DNA of 56,892 nucleotides from a bacterium (GTDB lineage Bacteria > Bacillota > Clostridia > Oscillospirales > Oscillospiraceae): assembly GCA_019424865.1 (NCBI GenBank), contig JAHYYS010000004.1, forward strand, positions 1 to 56,892. Reading direction: 5' to 3'. Shown one piece after another: positions 41,435-50,033 of this stretch. Below the pieces are notes generated by a model, which ran no database searches, had not been told where the DNA came from, and was given only the letters and a program-made list of their open reading frames with translations. Numbering within the stretch: position 1 is the first letter of the stretch; every line of letters starts with the position of its first letter. The position numbers were made by a program, and so were the translations under genes.

Positions 41435-43066
41435 TTAGTGCTCGTTCACTACGACCTGCTCCAGGCAGATGCCGGCCTGCTGGCTCAGAACGCCGGAGAG
41501 GAAGTCGAAGTTCTCCACATAGTTGCCGGACACGAAGGCCTGCTCCCGGTAGCAGATGAACACCAGGGGGGACTGCTCCAGGGCCCGCTCACGGAACTGC
41601 TGATAGATCTCGTTGCGCGCATCCTCGTCCAGGGTGGTGCGGCCCTCATACAGCAGCCGGTCGATCTCGTCATCGGCGAAGTAGGGGGAGGCATCCATGC
41701 GGACCTCGCCGCTCTGATAGAAGATGGAGGCCCAGTCCATATCCAGGATCTTGCCGATGGTGCCGCAGACGATCATGTCATAGTCGCCGGTGTTGCTGCG
41801 CTCGATGCGGGTGGCCCAGTCGGGCAGATCCGCCGTCACTTCGATGCCGATCTCGCTCAGGGCGTCGGCCACCACCAGGGCGGTCTGCTCGTGGAAGGAA
41901 TAGTCGCTGGTGGCCAGGATGTTGCAGCTGAAGCCGTCAGGATAGCCGGCCTCGGCCAGCAGCTCGCGGGCCTTGTCCAGGTCGCGGCTGAAGTAGTTGT
42001 CAAACTCGCCGTTGTAGCCCTGCTGTCCCGCAATGGTGGGGAAGCCGTACAGGGCCGTGCCGCGGCCGTTGAAGGCGGTCTCAATGACGGCCTCGCGGTT
42101 GATGGCATAGGCCACGGCCTGACGCACCCGGTAGTCGGCGAAGGGGCTGCCCTCTTCACAGTTGAACTCCAGCATCATGAAGGCGCCCTGGCGGCTGTAC
42201 ACGGTCACGTCGGAGTTGCCCTCGAACTGGGTCACGCCGGTGGCGCTGACGTAGTCGATCAGATCCACCTCGCCGCTGAGCAGGGCGTTGTTCCGGGTGG
42301 TCTCGTCCAGATAGAAGATGAAGCTGACGTTCTTGGTCTTGGGCAGGCCCTCTTTGTAGTAGCCGTCATAGCCCTCCACGTCGATCTGCAGACCCCGGTC
42401 CCAGCTGACGAACTGATAGGGGCCGCAGCCCATGGCGGAGGTGGCGATGTCGTTGCCGGCCTCCATCCAGGCCTTGCTGATGATGGCGCTCTCAGGCAGG
42501 CTCAGGTACTCCAGGAAGGGGGCGCAGGGCTCGGGCAGCACAAACTCCACGGTCTTCTCATCCACCACGTTGACGGTGACACCGCAGTCGGTGAAGTAGG
42601 ACTTGTAAGTAGCGGTGCTGTCGTCGGCCATAATGCGGTCAAAGCTGTACTTCACGTCCTCCGCGGTGACGGGGGAGCCGTCATGGAAGGTGACGCCGTC
42701 CTTCAGCACGAAGGTATAGGTCAGGTTGTCGTCGGAGACGGTGTAGTGGTCGGCCACCTCACACTCAATCTCGCCGTCCAGGTTGTACCCCACCAGTCCG
42801 CGGTACACGTTCTGGAGCAGGAAGCGGGTGGAAACATTGGAGTGGATGTGGGGATCCAGGGTGGCGGGCTCCACGCTGGTGCCGATGAGCAGGGTGTCAG
42901 AGGTGCCGGTGGGCTCCACCCCCTCCAGGCTGCCGCTGCCGCTGCCGCTGCTGCTGCCGCTGCCAGAGGGCTGGGAGCTACCCTCGCCCCCGCCGCCGCA
43001 GCCGGCCAGCAGGCCCAGAGACAGCGCAAGGCTCAGGCAGATGCTGATCAGTCGTTTTGCTTTCAT
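41435..43066 (-). CDS. ABC transporter substrate-binding lipoprotein, DppA/OppA type (SBP_bac_5)
   Basis: The 543-residue protein starts with a lipoprotein signal peptide (MKAKRLISICLSLALSLGLLAGC, lipobox LLAGC), followed by a Gly/Ser-rich spacer of about 25 residues. The SBP_bac_5 domain follows: ATLDPHIHSNVSTRFLLQNVYRGL near residue 70, TYTFVLKDGVTFHDGSPVTAEDVKYSFDRI near 115-145, and a late EIYQQFRERALEQSPLVFICY. It would catch the substrate outside the membrane and pass it to DppB/DppC. The family binds peptides, but also glycated amino acids, opines and nickel. Context points to an Amadori compound. Confidence 0.9.
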   Translation of the reverse strand: MKAKRLISICLSLALSLGLLAGCGGGGEGSSQPSGSGSSSGSGSGSLEGVEPTGTSDTLLIGTSVEPATLDPHIHSNVSTRFLLQNVYRGLVGYNLDGEIECEVADHYTVSDDNLTYTFVLKDGVTFHDGSPVTAEDVKYSFDRIMADDSTATYKSYFTDCGVTVNVVDEKTVEFVLPEPCAPFLEYLSLPESAIISKAWMEAGNDIATSAMGCGPYQFVSWDRGLQIDVEGYDGYYKEGLPKTKNVSFIFYLDETTRNNALLSGEVDLIDYVSATGVTQFEGNSDVTVYSRQGAFMMLEFNCEEGSPFADYRVRQAVAYAINREAVIETAFNGRGTALYGFPTIAGQQGYNGEFDNYFSRDLDKARELLAEAGYPDGFSCNILATSDYSFHEQTALVVADALSEIGIEVTADLPDWATRIERSNTGDYDMIVCGTIGKILDMDWASIFYQSGEVRMDASPYFADDEIDRLLYEGRTTLDEDARNEIYQQFRERALEQSPLVFICYREQAFVSGNYVENFDFLSGVLSQQAGICLEQVVVNEH

Positions 43067-43140
43067 TGTGTTTCCTCCTTATTCAGATGTTTATTCCGAG
43101 AGCCGGCCGGGCCGGCCGCAGAATCCTTGGTTAGGATGCC

Positions 43141-43974
43141 TCAAAAGCTCTTCTTCAGCTTGGGATCCAGCACGTCCCGCAGGGCGTCGCCCATCAGGTT
43201 GGTGGACAAAATGGTCAGGCACAGGAACAGGGAGGGCCAGAACATGTACTGCCCGTTGGTGGCGATATAGCCCCGGGCGTCGCCGATCATCTGTCCCCAG
43301 GAGGGGTTGGGCGGCTCCACGCCCAGCCCCAGGAAGCTCAGCCCGCTCTCCAGCAGGATGCCGCTGGACACGGTCAGGCTGAACTGGATAATCAGGGAGG
43401 AGACAATGTTGGGCAGCAGCGTCTTCACCAGAATACGGAAGGTGCTGGCGCCCAGCAGCTGCTGGCTCTCCACATACTCCACCCGCCGCAGCTTCCGGGT
43501 GGAGGAGTAGGCGATACGGCAGAAGTGCGGGGTATACAGAATGCCCACCACGATGACCAGGTTGAGCATGCCGGAGCCCCAAAAGCCCACCACCAGCATG
43601 GCCAGCAGAATGGAGGGGAAGCACAGGATGATGTCCACCACACGCATGATGGCATTGCCCCAGGCGTCCTTGATATAGCCCGCCAGCAGCCCCAGCAGGG
43701 AACCGGCCACCATGGCGATCACCGTCCCCCCGAAGGCCACGATCATGGTGGGCTGCAGGCCCACAATCAGCCGGCAGGCAATGCAGCGGCCATATTCATC
43801 CGTCCCCATGGGGTATTCGGCGGAGGGGGCGTCCAGTGTCTGGGTATAGTGGATCTCCAGCGGGTCGTGGCTGATCAGGAAGTTCCCGAACAGTGCGACA
43901 AACAGCAGGGGCACCAGGATGACGGCGCTGAGCAGAAACTTTTTATTCCGAATGCATTGTTTCAAGACGTTCAT
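43141..43974 (-). CDS. ABC transporter permease, DppC type
   Basis: The 277-residue protein has the OppC/DppC N-terminal segment (KQCIRNKKFLLSAVILVPLLFVALFG), the linker EYPMGTDEYGRCIACRLIVG, and the binding-protein-dependent permease domain with five further helices. The EAA-like coupling loop (LRRVEYVESQQLLGASTFRILVKTLLPNI) lies near residue 165. It pairs with the DppB-type permease 12 bases upstream. The C terminus (LMGDALRDVLDPKLKKSF) is standard for the family. Confidence 0.93.
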   Translation of the reverse strand: MNVLKQCIRNKKFLLSAVILVPLLFVALFGNFLISHDPLEIHYTQTLDAPSAEYPMGTDEYGRCIACRLIVGLQPTMIVAFGGTVIAMVAGSLLGLLAGYIKDAWGNAIMRVVDIILCFPSILLAMLVVGFWGSGMLNLVIVVGILYTPHFCRIAYSSTRKLRRVEYVESQQLLGASTFRILVKTLLPNIVSSLIIQFSLTVSSGILLESGLSFLGLGVEPPNPSWGQMIGDARGYIATNGQYMFWPSLFLCLTILSTNLMGDALRDVLDPKLKKSF

Positions 43975-43986
43975 TTTCTCATCCCC

Positions 43987-44934
43987 CTAGCGCGCCCGTG
44001 GATCCAGCATCCCATACAGCATATCCACCACCATATTGGTCAAAATGAAAATTGCGGACAGGATCAGCATACAGCCCTGAATCAGCGGATAGTCCCGGTC
44101 GCCGATGGCGTTCACCAGCAGGGTGGCAATGCCGGGCCAGTTGAATACCGCCTCGCACAGCACGGTGCCGGCGATCAGGTTGCCCAGCTGCAGACCGATA
44201 ATGGTGACGACGGGGATGAGCATATTGCGCATCACATGCTTCAGATACACCTTCCGCTTGGACAGACCCTTGGCCCGCAGGGGGCGCACCGACTCGCTGC
44301 CCAAAGACTCCAGCATGCTGGAGCGGGTCATCCGCAGGATGGAGGCCGCCACGCCGAAGGCCAGTGCCACCGCCGGCAGAATCAGCCGCAGCAGGTGGTT
44401 CTCCAGCCCCCTTGCCACCGGCACATAGCCGCTGGAGGGAAGCACCTGAAAGGTCAGGGCAAAAATCAGCACCAGCAGATAGCCCATGACGAACACGGGC
44501 ACCGAGTTGCCAAGGGAGGAAATCAGGGTCAGGCCCAAATCCACAAACCCGCCCCGGCGCACCGCAGAAATGATGCCCAGGGGAATGCCGATGATGCAGG
44601 CCAGCACCAGCGCGGCCGCCGCCAGCTCCAGCGTCCGGGGCAGGCGGTCCTGAATGGCCTCCACCACCGGGCGGTTTTCACTGTATGACTGCCCCAGGTC
44701 GCCGTGGAGCAGGTCCGTAATCCAGTTGACATACTGGGTCATCACCGGCTGGTCCAGGCCCAGCTCCGCCTCCAGGGCGTCATAGGCCTCCTGATTCACC
44801 GCCGATCCGTCCCGGCTGAGCATCATCAGCACCGGGTCGCCCGGCATCATCTGCAGGGCGAAAAACACAATGGTAGTGACCACAAAGATCTGTACGATGG
44901 CGGTCAAAATCCGTTTGACAAAAAACTTGGCCAT
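43987..44934 (-). CDS. ABC transporter permease, DppB type
   Basis: The ATG at 44934 (MAKFFVKRILTAIVQIFVVTTIVFF) overlaps the stop of the ATPase gene by 4 bases, which fixes the start. The 315-residue protein shows the DppB/OppB marks PGDPVLMM near residue 40, LGLDQPVMTQYVNWITDLLHGDLGQSY near 70-95, and an EAA loop with RTMRSSM-like and VRPLRAKGLSKRKVYLKHVMRN sequences. It has six predicted helices and forms the heterodimeric channel with the next permease. Confidence 0.93.
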   Translation of the reverse strand: MAKFFVKRILTAIVQIFVVTTIVFFALQMMPGDPVLMMLSRDGSAVNQEAYDALEAELGLDQPVMTQYVNWITDLLHGDLGQSYSENRPVVEAIQDRLPRTLELAAAALVLACIIGIPLGIISAVRRGGFVDLGLTLISSLGNSVPVFVMGYLLVLIFALTFQVLPSSGYVPVARGLENHLLRLILPAVALAFGVAASILRMTRSSMLESLGSESVRPLRAKGLSKRKVYLKHVMRNMLIPVVTIIGLQLGNLIAGTVLCEAVFNWPGIATLLVNAIGDRDYPLIQGCMLILSAIFILTNMVVDMLYGMLDPRAR

Positions 44935-45902
44935 CACTCCGCCTCCTTTCCCACCAGGTGGCAGGCGGCGTAATGTCCCTCGCCCACCTGCCGCATCTCC
45001 GGCTCCACCGCGGCACAGCGCTCCTGGGCATAGGGGCAGCGGGTGCAGAACCGGCACCCCGCCGGCGGATTCACCGGGCTGGGGATGTCCCCCTGCAGCA
45101 GCACCCGGTCAATGTGCAGATACTCCGCCGCCCCGGGGATGGCGGAGAGCAGCGCCTGGGTATAGGGGTGGGCGGGCGCGGCATACAGATCCTTTGCCTC
45201 GGACACCTCGATGATTTTGCCCAGGTACATCACGGCAATGCGGTCCGATATGTACTTCACCACGCCCAGGTTGTGGGAAATGAACACATAGGTCAGCCCC
45301 AGCTCCTTCTGGATATCCCGAAGCAGGTTCAGAATCTGGGCCTGGATGGACACGTCCAGGGCGGAAACCGGCTCGTCACAGACAATGAATTCCGGATTCA
45401 TGGCCAGGGCCCGGGCGATGCCGATGCGCTGGCGCTGGCCGCCGGAAAACTCGTGGGGGTAGCGGGAGGCATAGCCCCGGCTCAGTCCCACCAGATCCAT
45501 CAGCTTGAGGACCTCCTCCTGGATCTGGGCGCGGGAATAGCCCCCGGCAATGCGGTAGGGCTCTGCAATGGCATCAAATACCCGCTCCTTTGGATTCAGG
45601 GAGGCAAAGGGGTTCTGGAACACCATGCGCATCTTGGCCCGCTCGCTGCGGCTCAGGGCGCTTACATCTTTTCCTTTATAGAGGATGTCCCCCGAGTCCC
45701 GCTTGACCAGGCTCAGGATCACCCGGGACAGGGAGCTTTTTCCGCAGCCGCTCTCTCCCACCAGGCCAAAGGTCTCCCCCTTCTCCACGGTGAGGGACAC
45801 CCCATCCACCGCGTGGACAAACCCTTTGCCGCTGGAGAACATGCCGTGCTGAACAGGAAAATACTTCTTGAGGTTTCGCACCTCCAGCAATGGCTCGCTC
45901 AA
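44934..45902 (-). CDS. ABC transporter ATP-binding protein, DppF/OppF type
   Basis: The start is a TTG at 45902 that overlaps the previous stop (TTGA), with GGGAG upstream; the upstream in-frame ATG would add a non-homologous N terminus. The 322-residue protein has Walker A GESGCGKSSLSR, the Q-loop FQNPFASLNPKERV, the signature LSGGQRQRIGIARALAMNPEF, Walker B FIVCDEPVSALDVS and the C-terminal OppF oligopeptide-transporter domain with CRFCTRCPYAQERC, a likely Fe-S or Zn site. It energises import with the DppD-type subunit. Confidence 0.93.
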   Translation of the reverse strand: MSEPLLEVRNLKKYFPVQHGMFSSGKGFVHAVDGVSLTVEKGETFGLVGESGCGKSSLSRVILSLVKRDSGDILYKGKDVSALSRSERAKMRMVFQNPFASLNPKERVFDAIAEPYRIAGGYSRAQIQEEVLKLMDLVGLSRGYASRYPHEFSGGQRQRIGIARALAMNPEFIVCDEPVSALDVSIQAQILNLLRDIQKELGLTYVFISHNLGVVKYISDRIAVMYLGKIIEVSEAKDLYAAPAHPYTQALLSAIPGAAEYLHIDRVLLQGDIPSPVNPPAGCRFCTRCPYAQERCAAVEPEMRQVGEGHYAACHLVGKEAE

Positions 45903-46891
45903 ACCGCTTCTCCCTCCTTTCGGCCTTCCCCCGCCAGATGGCAGGCCACAAAGTGCCCGGGCTCTATCTCCACCAGCTGGGGGTGCTCCGTCTTGCACCG
46001 CTCCTGGGCGTCCCAGCAGCGGGTGCAGAAGTGGCAGCCGGCCGGCATATTCCGGATATCCGGCACCGTCCCCTCAATGTTGAACAGCCGCTCATCCCCG
46101 GTGTCCAGCCTGGGAATCGCCCGGAGCAGGCCCCGGGTATAGGGGTGGGCGGGGTTGGAGAACAGCTGCTCCCGGGTGGCGCTCTCCATCATGTTGCCGC
46201 CGTACATGACGATGATCCGGTCCGCCATGTCCTTGACCACATCCAGGTCGTGGGTGATCAGGATGATGCCGATGTTGAACTGATCCCGGCTCTTCTTCAG
46301 CAGGTCCATAATCTGGGCCTGCACCGTCACATCCAGGGCGGTGGTTGGCTCATCCGCAATGAGCAGGGTTGGGTTGCAGCTCAGGGCGATGGCGATCATC
46401 ACCCGCTGGCACATGCCGCCGGACAGCTCAAAGGGGTAGGAGTGGAACACCCGCTCCGGGCTGGGGATACCCACCAGGTTCAGCATCTCCAGCGCCCGCT
46501 TCTTGGCATCCTCCCGGCTCATCTTCTCGTGGGTCAGGATGCCCTCCATCAGCTGGCTGCCCACGGTGAACACCTGGTCCAGCGACATAATGGGCTCCTG
46601 AAAAATCATGGAGATCTCTTTTCCCCGGATCTTGCACATCTCCGCGTCGCTCAGGCCCACCAGCTCTCTCCCCTGGTACTTGATGCTGCCGGAGGCGATA
46701 ACGCCCTGCTCCGGCAGCAGGCCCATAATGGACAGGGACGCCATGGTCTTGCCGCTTCCGCTCTCGCCCACGATGCCCAGAATTTCTCCCCGCTCCACCT
46801 GGAACGACAGCCCATCCACCGCGGCGAATTCCTGCTTTTTGTTGCGGAATACCATCCGAATGTCCTGTACCTGCAGCAAAGGTTCCTTCAA
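45899..46891 (-). CDS. ABC transporter ATP-binding protein, DppD/OppD type
   Basis: The start is TTG at 46891 (read MKEPLLQVQDIRMVF) with GGGAGG upstream; 330 residues follow. Walker A GESGSGKTMASL, the Q-loop IFQEPIMSLDQVF, the signature LSGGMCQRVMIAIALSC and Walker B LIADEPTTALDVT are intact. The C terminus carries a Cys-rich OppD motif (CHFCTRCWDAQERC). Both ATPases of this transporter use TTG starts, unlike most genes here. The gene follows the sugar kinase by 44 bases. Confidence 0.93.
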   Translation of the reverse strand: MKEPLLQVQDIRMVFRNKKQEFAAVDGLSFQVERGEILGIVGESGSGKTMASLSIMGLLPEQGVIASGSIKYQGRELVGLSDAEMCKIRGKEISMIFQEPIMSLDQVFTVGSQLMEGILTHEKMSREDAKKRALEMLNLVGIPSPERVFHSYPFELSGGMCQRVMIAIALSCNPTLLIADEPTTALDVTVQAQIMDLLKKSRDQFNIGIILITHDLDVVKDMADRIIVMYGGNMMESATREQLFSNPAHPYTRGLLRAIPRLDTGDERLFNIEGTVPDIRNMPAGCHFCTRCWDAQERCKTEHPQLVEIEPGHFVACHLAGEGRKEGEAV

Positions 46892-46935
46892 ATCCGCTTC
46901 CTCCCTTCCAACTCGGCCCGCCTGCCCCTGTCCCG

Positions 46936-47832
46936 TCAGGGGGTGGTGACAATGTGCATCTGATATCCCGCCGGGATGGGCCGCCCGTGGCCGAAGGCCC
47001 CGGGCTCCAGACATCTCTGAGCGGAAAACCGGGCGGCCGCCGCGGCCGCGGTCCGGATTGCCTCCGGATCCGGCACCCTGCCCCCCGCTCTCCAGGCCGG
47101 CGTCAGATGGACCAGGATGGCCGAGGCAAAGGCGTCCCCCGCCCCCATGGTGTCCACCGGCTCCACATAGTCGCTGGGCTGGGTGTAAAATTCTCTTCCG
47201 TCATAGAGCAGGGCCCCCTGGGCGCCCCGGGTCGCCACCGCCAGGCCGCAGCCCAGGCGGCAGATTCGCTCCATCAGCGCTCTGGCCCCGTCGTCATCCA
47301 GCTCGGAACAGGAGAGAAACGCCAGGTCGGTCAGGGGCGCCACCCGGTTCAGCCGTGCCTCGTCCTTCCACTGCAGGGAGAAATCATAGGACAGCAGCAC
47401 GCCCGTCCCCTTCACTTTTTCCAGCTCCTCGTCCAGATAGCTGTTGTTGGAGGTGTGGACCACATGATAGGATCTGATGTAGCTCAGATCCTCCTCTTCC
47501 AGCCGCAGCGGCTGGAGGCGAAGCACGCCCCCCTTGTTGCTGCCTAAAAAGACCCGATCCCCATCCTGCAGGGTGACCCGGGCCGCCCCGTTCTCTCCGG
47601 GATAATGGCGGCAGCGTGCGGTGTCCACCCCCAGCTCCTTCAGGACCTGCTGAATATGCTCCGCCGGCGCGTCACTGCCAAAGGCGCCCAGAAACCCTGT
47701 CTGCGCCCCCTGCATCCCGGCAAAAACCGACACATTCAGGGCCTGTCCTCCGGGATACATGGTATTCTTGTGTACGTACTGATCGCTGACATTGTCCCCG
47801 ATCCCCAGCAGCCGAACTGTTCCTTCCTTCAT
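46936..47832 (-). CDS. PfkB-family fructosamine kinase, FrlD-like
   Basis: FrlD phosphorylates fructosyl-amines at C6 of the sugar. The start at 47832 (MKEGTVRLLGIGDNVSDQYVH) follows GGAGGAGACAGGG and gives 298 residues. Features shared with FrlD are the N-terminal GDN...D.Y, PGGQALNVSVFAG near residue 30, YHVVHTSNN near 125, YDFSLQWKDEA near 150, and the C-terminal PfkB anion hole/base VDTMGAGDAF near 250. It is the first gene of the operon, so its product is made with the importer, hydantoinase and deglycase. A general PfkB kinase is the less likely alternative. Confidence 0.83.
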   Translation of the reverse strand: MKEGTVRLLGIGDNVSDQYVHKNTMYPGGQALNVSVFAGMQGAQTGFLGAFGSDAPAEHIQQVLKELGVDTARCRHYPGENGAARVTLQDGDRVFLGSNKGGVLRLQPLRLEEEDLSYIRSYHVVHTSNNSYLDEELEKVKGTGVLLSYDFSLQWKDEARLNRVAPLTDLAFLSCSELDDDGARALMERICRLGCGLAVATRGAQGALLYDGREFYTQPSDYVEPVDTMGAGDAFASAILVHLTPAWRAGGRVPDPEAIRTAAAAAARFSAQRCLEPGAFGHGRPIPAGYQMHIVTTP

Positions 47833-47897
47833 CCCTGTCTCCTCCGAAGCAGTCTGCTCTCTCAACAGCGAACTAAGACGTTGTATGTGATTATAAG

Positions 47898-47927
47898 ACA
47901 TTATATCATGACAAGAAAAAATTTCAA
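47898..47927 (-). promoter_or_regulatory. promoter and probable GntR operator of the Amadori operon
   Basis: Minus-strand TTGAAA (47922-47927), 16-base spacer, TATAAT (47900-47905). The 12-mer ATGATATAATGT covering the -10 (47898-47909) is also found at the gntR promoter (49024-49035), so one regulator probably acts at both. The rest of 47833-48236 holds the gntR terminator and no gene seen. Confidence 0.7.
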
Positions 47928-48021
47928 TAGTTTTTTGAAAATTTCGTCTCTTTTTTTGTGCCATTTGCAAAATGCAGTTTCTCCTGCATACCGCACATTC
48001 TCTTTACTTTCATATTATGCA

Positions 48022-48067
48022 TAAAAAGAGCGGGTTAAGATGTTTCTAACGTCCATCTCAACCCGCT
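48022..48067 (-). terminator. terminator of gntR
   Basis: On the minus strand a 14-bp stem (48054-48067 with 48029-48042, one G-U pair) is followed by CTTTTTATGC. It lies about 170 bases past the gntR stop and before the kinase promoter, so gntR and the operon are separate transcripts. Confidence 0.8.
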
Positions 48068-48236
48068 TTATCTCCCATATAATCCAGGCAAGCAGCAAAA
48101 GAACATACTTGTCCGCCTTTTCCGCCGTTTTTCACACCCGGGCGCACTTTGCCGCCCTGGATAAAAAAGCATCATTTCCTGCAGAAAACGGCAGGACCTC
48201 CCTTCTGCCGCCCACAGCCCCGCCGCCGGCGCAGTC

Positions 48237-48968
48237 TTAAAAGCACAGGGCAAAATCCATCTGTTCCCCGTATCCAATCTGATAAGAGGTGTGGGCCGGG
48301 CGGTCCTCCAGCATTTCCCAGACCAGGCCCACATACTGAAGCACCGGCGTGGACTCCCGAATCTTCAGGTACTTGGCAATCCGGGCATCCGCCTTGGCGA
48401 TGGTAACGAAGCGCTGTCCAATCACCGGGCGCAGATCCACCTCTTTGTGTTCCCGGATCAGCTGATACATGGACTGCCGCTCCAAATCCAGATCCATCAG
48501 AAAGGCATAGTCCATAGGAAAACAGTTTCGTTCAATGACAATGGGGATCTCATCGGCATACCGCAGCCGCTCCACCAGCAGCACCCGGCTGCCTTCAGGC
48601 AATGCAAGCTGCTTCAAAATATCCGGACTTGGAGCGGGCATCACTTCCCGGCGCAGCAGCTTGGCCGAGGCCTGCATGCCGTTTGTCCGGCAAATTTCGG
48701 TAAAGCTCAGCGCGCTTTGTGAATAGGGACGGGAAAAACTCTTCTTAGTGACAAAGGTCCCCTTCCCCTGTTTTTTCTGCAGCACATATTCCTCTACCAA
48801 CTCACTGATGGCGCGGCGGATGGTGATCATGCTCACATTGTACATGGCCGCCAGTTCTTTTTCCGAGGGCAGCCGCCCGCTGGGCTGATACTTGCCTCCA
48901 TGAATGTCCGCCAGAATATGCTCCTTGACCTGTAAATACAGGGGGGTAATGCTGTTGGAATCTATCAT
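48237..48968 (-). CDS. GntR-family regulator with UTRA domain (FrlR-like)
   Basis: The 243-residue protein has an N-terminal GntR winged helix (PLYLQVKEHILADIHGGKYQPSGRLPSEKELAAMYNVSMITIRRAISEL at about 10-55) and a C-terminal UTRA sensor domain (VLLVERLRYADEIPIVIERNCFPMDYAFLMDLDL), typical of the HutC/FrlR subgroup that senses sugar or amine phosphates. Its position just upstream of the FrlD/FrlB-type operon and the shared promoter motif make it the likely repressor. By analogy the inducer would be a phosphorylated Amadori compound. It probably autoregulates. Confidence 0.88.
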   Translation of the reverse strand: MIDSNSITPLYLQVKEHILADIHGGKYQPSGRLPSEKELAAMYNVSMITIRRAISELVEEYVLQKKQGKGTFVTKKSFSRPYSQSALSFTEICRTNGMQASAKLLRREVMPAPSPDILKQLALPEGSRVLLVERLRYADEIPIVIERNCFPMDYAFLMDLDLERQSMYQLIREHKEVDLRPVIGQRFVTIAKADARIAKYLKIRESTPVLQYVGLVWEMLEDRPAHTSYQIGYGEQMDFALCF

Positions 48969-49023
48969 GCGGAGTTCACCTCAATTATGCACATTGCATA
49001 GTTTTTAAGTATAATATTATATT

Positions 49024-49053
49024 ACATTATATCATAACCAGAAGTATTGTAAA
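49024..49053 (-). promoter_or_regulatory. gntR promoter with shared operator motif
   Basis: Minus-strand TTTACA (49048-49053), 16-base spacer, TATAAT (49026-49031). ATGATATAATGT (49024-49035) overlaps the -10, as in the kinase promoter. Confidence 0.7.
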
Positions 49054-49096
49054 CATCTTTTTTGGGAATTCCAGATTTTTTCTTTTTCCCAGTCCG

Positions 49097-49146
49097 AAAA
49101 GGCGGGTATGTCCGCAGCCCAACTTCGGCCGCGGACATACCCGCCT
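49097..49146 (-). terminator. terminator of the sigma/anti-sigma operon
   Basis: A perfect 16-bp stem (49100-49115 with 49131-49146) followed on the minus strand by TTTTCGG, 47 bases past the anti-sigma stop. Confidence 0.78.
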
Positions 49147-49192
49147 CAGGCCATCCGGATGAGAACCGCCCCGGCATCCGGGCGGCTCTTCA

Positions 49193-50026
49193 TCAGGCCG
49201 TCGGAATCTCCACAATACCTGCGGCGCCCGCCGCAATGCTGTACTCCTGGAACACCAGAACCGGGATCCCATCCTGCCGGATATAAAAGGCGGTTTCCTC
49301 ATCCACCGTGGTAAAGCCCCCCGTCTCCGGCGGGAAGAAGTAGCTGAAGTCCGCGTTTTCCTCCATATAGCGTTCCACCGCGGCATTGCAGCGGGCGGCC
49401 CAGTCCTCCCCCAGCAGGTCCGCCAGGGTGATGTCCCGGCCCTCCGCCAGGTCCAGATTGTAGCAGTACCGCTCCTGCTCCCCCGAGATCCATCCCTCGC
49501 CAAAGTCCACCGTAAAGGAGACCACCGTATCCGTCTGATAGCGGATCTCATAGTCCACAATCACGTCCATCTGCCTGTCTCCCCACTCCTCCCGGGTGCC
49601 GCCGGTGGCGAAAAAGGCCTCCTGATACTCCGCCCAGTCCTCTTGCGCCTTGTCCATCAGATCGTCCACCCGTGTCTGGATCTCCTGGTTGACCCGCCGG
49701 GCCAAGTCGCTGTCCGGAGCCACTCCGGGTGCGTTGATCGAATAGTCAATGCCGTCTTTTGTCTCGTCATAGCTGCGGATGGTCAAAATCTGGAACAGCC
49801 CGCCCAGCAGCGGGATCTCAGCTGCGGCGGCAGCTACAGGGGGCGCCAGATTCAAAACCCCCGCCACCAGCACCAGGCAGGCCGCCGCCGTCCCCAGGGA
49901 ACGCCGCCAGACCTTCTGCCGGCGGCGGCGCTTCCCCTCCCGGATGCCCGCCTGTACCCGGCTGTCCAGCTCCTGCGGGACAGGAATTTTCTCATATTCG
50001 TCTTTCCATTTCTCCAGCTTGTTCAT
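49193..50026 (-). CDS. RsiV-like anti-sigma factor (DUF4179/DUF3298)
   Basis: The 277-residue protein has a basic cytoplasmic start (GIREGKRRRRQKVWRRS), one membrane helix at about residues 43-68 and an extracellular domain with the DUF3298 layout (YCYNLDLAEGRDITLADLLGEDW; FYIRQDGIPVLVFQEYSIA). RsiV of Bacillus binds lysozyme outside the cell and releases SigV after proteolysis. The fold and the adjacent ECF sigma gene suggest a similar envelope-stress switch. Lysozyme itself as the signal is inference. The gene begins 7 bases after the sigma stop. Confidence 0.85.
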   Translation of the reverse strand: MNKLEKWKDEYEKIPVPQELDSRVQAGIREGKRRRRQKVWRRSLGTAAACLVLVAGVLNLAPPVAAAAAEIPLLGGLFQILTIRSYDETKDGIDYSINAPGVAPDSDLARRVNQEIQTRVDDLMDKAQEDWAEYQEAFFATGGTREEWGDRQMDVIVDYEIRYQTDTVVSFTVDFGEGWISGEQERYCYNLDLAEGRDITLADLLGEDWAARCNAAVERYMEENADFSYFFPPETGGFTTVDEETAFYIRQDGIPVLVFQEYSIAAGAAGIVEIPTA

Positions 50027-50033
50027 CCCTACG

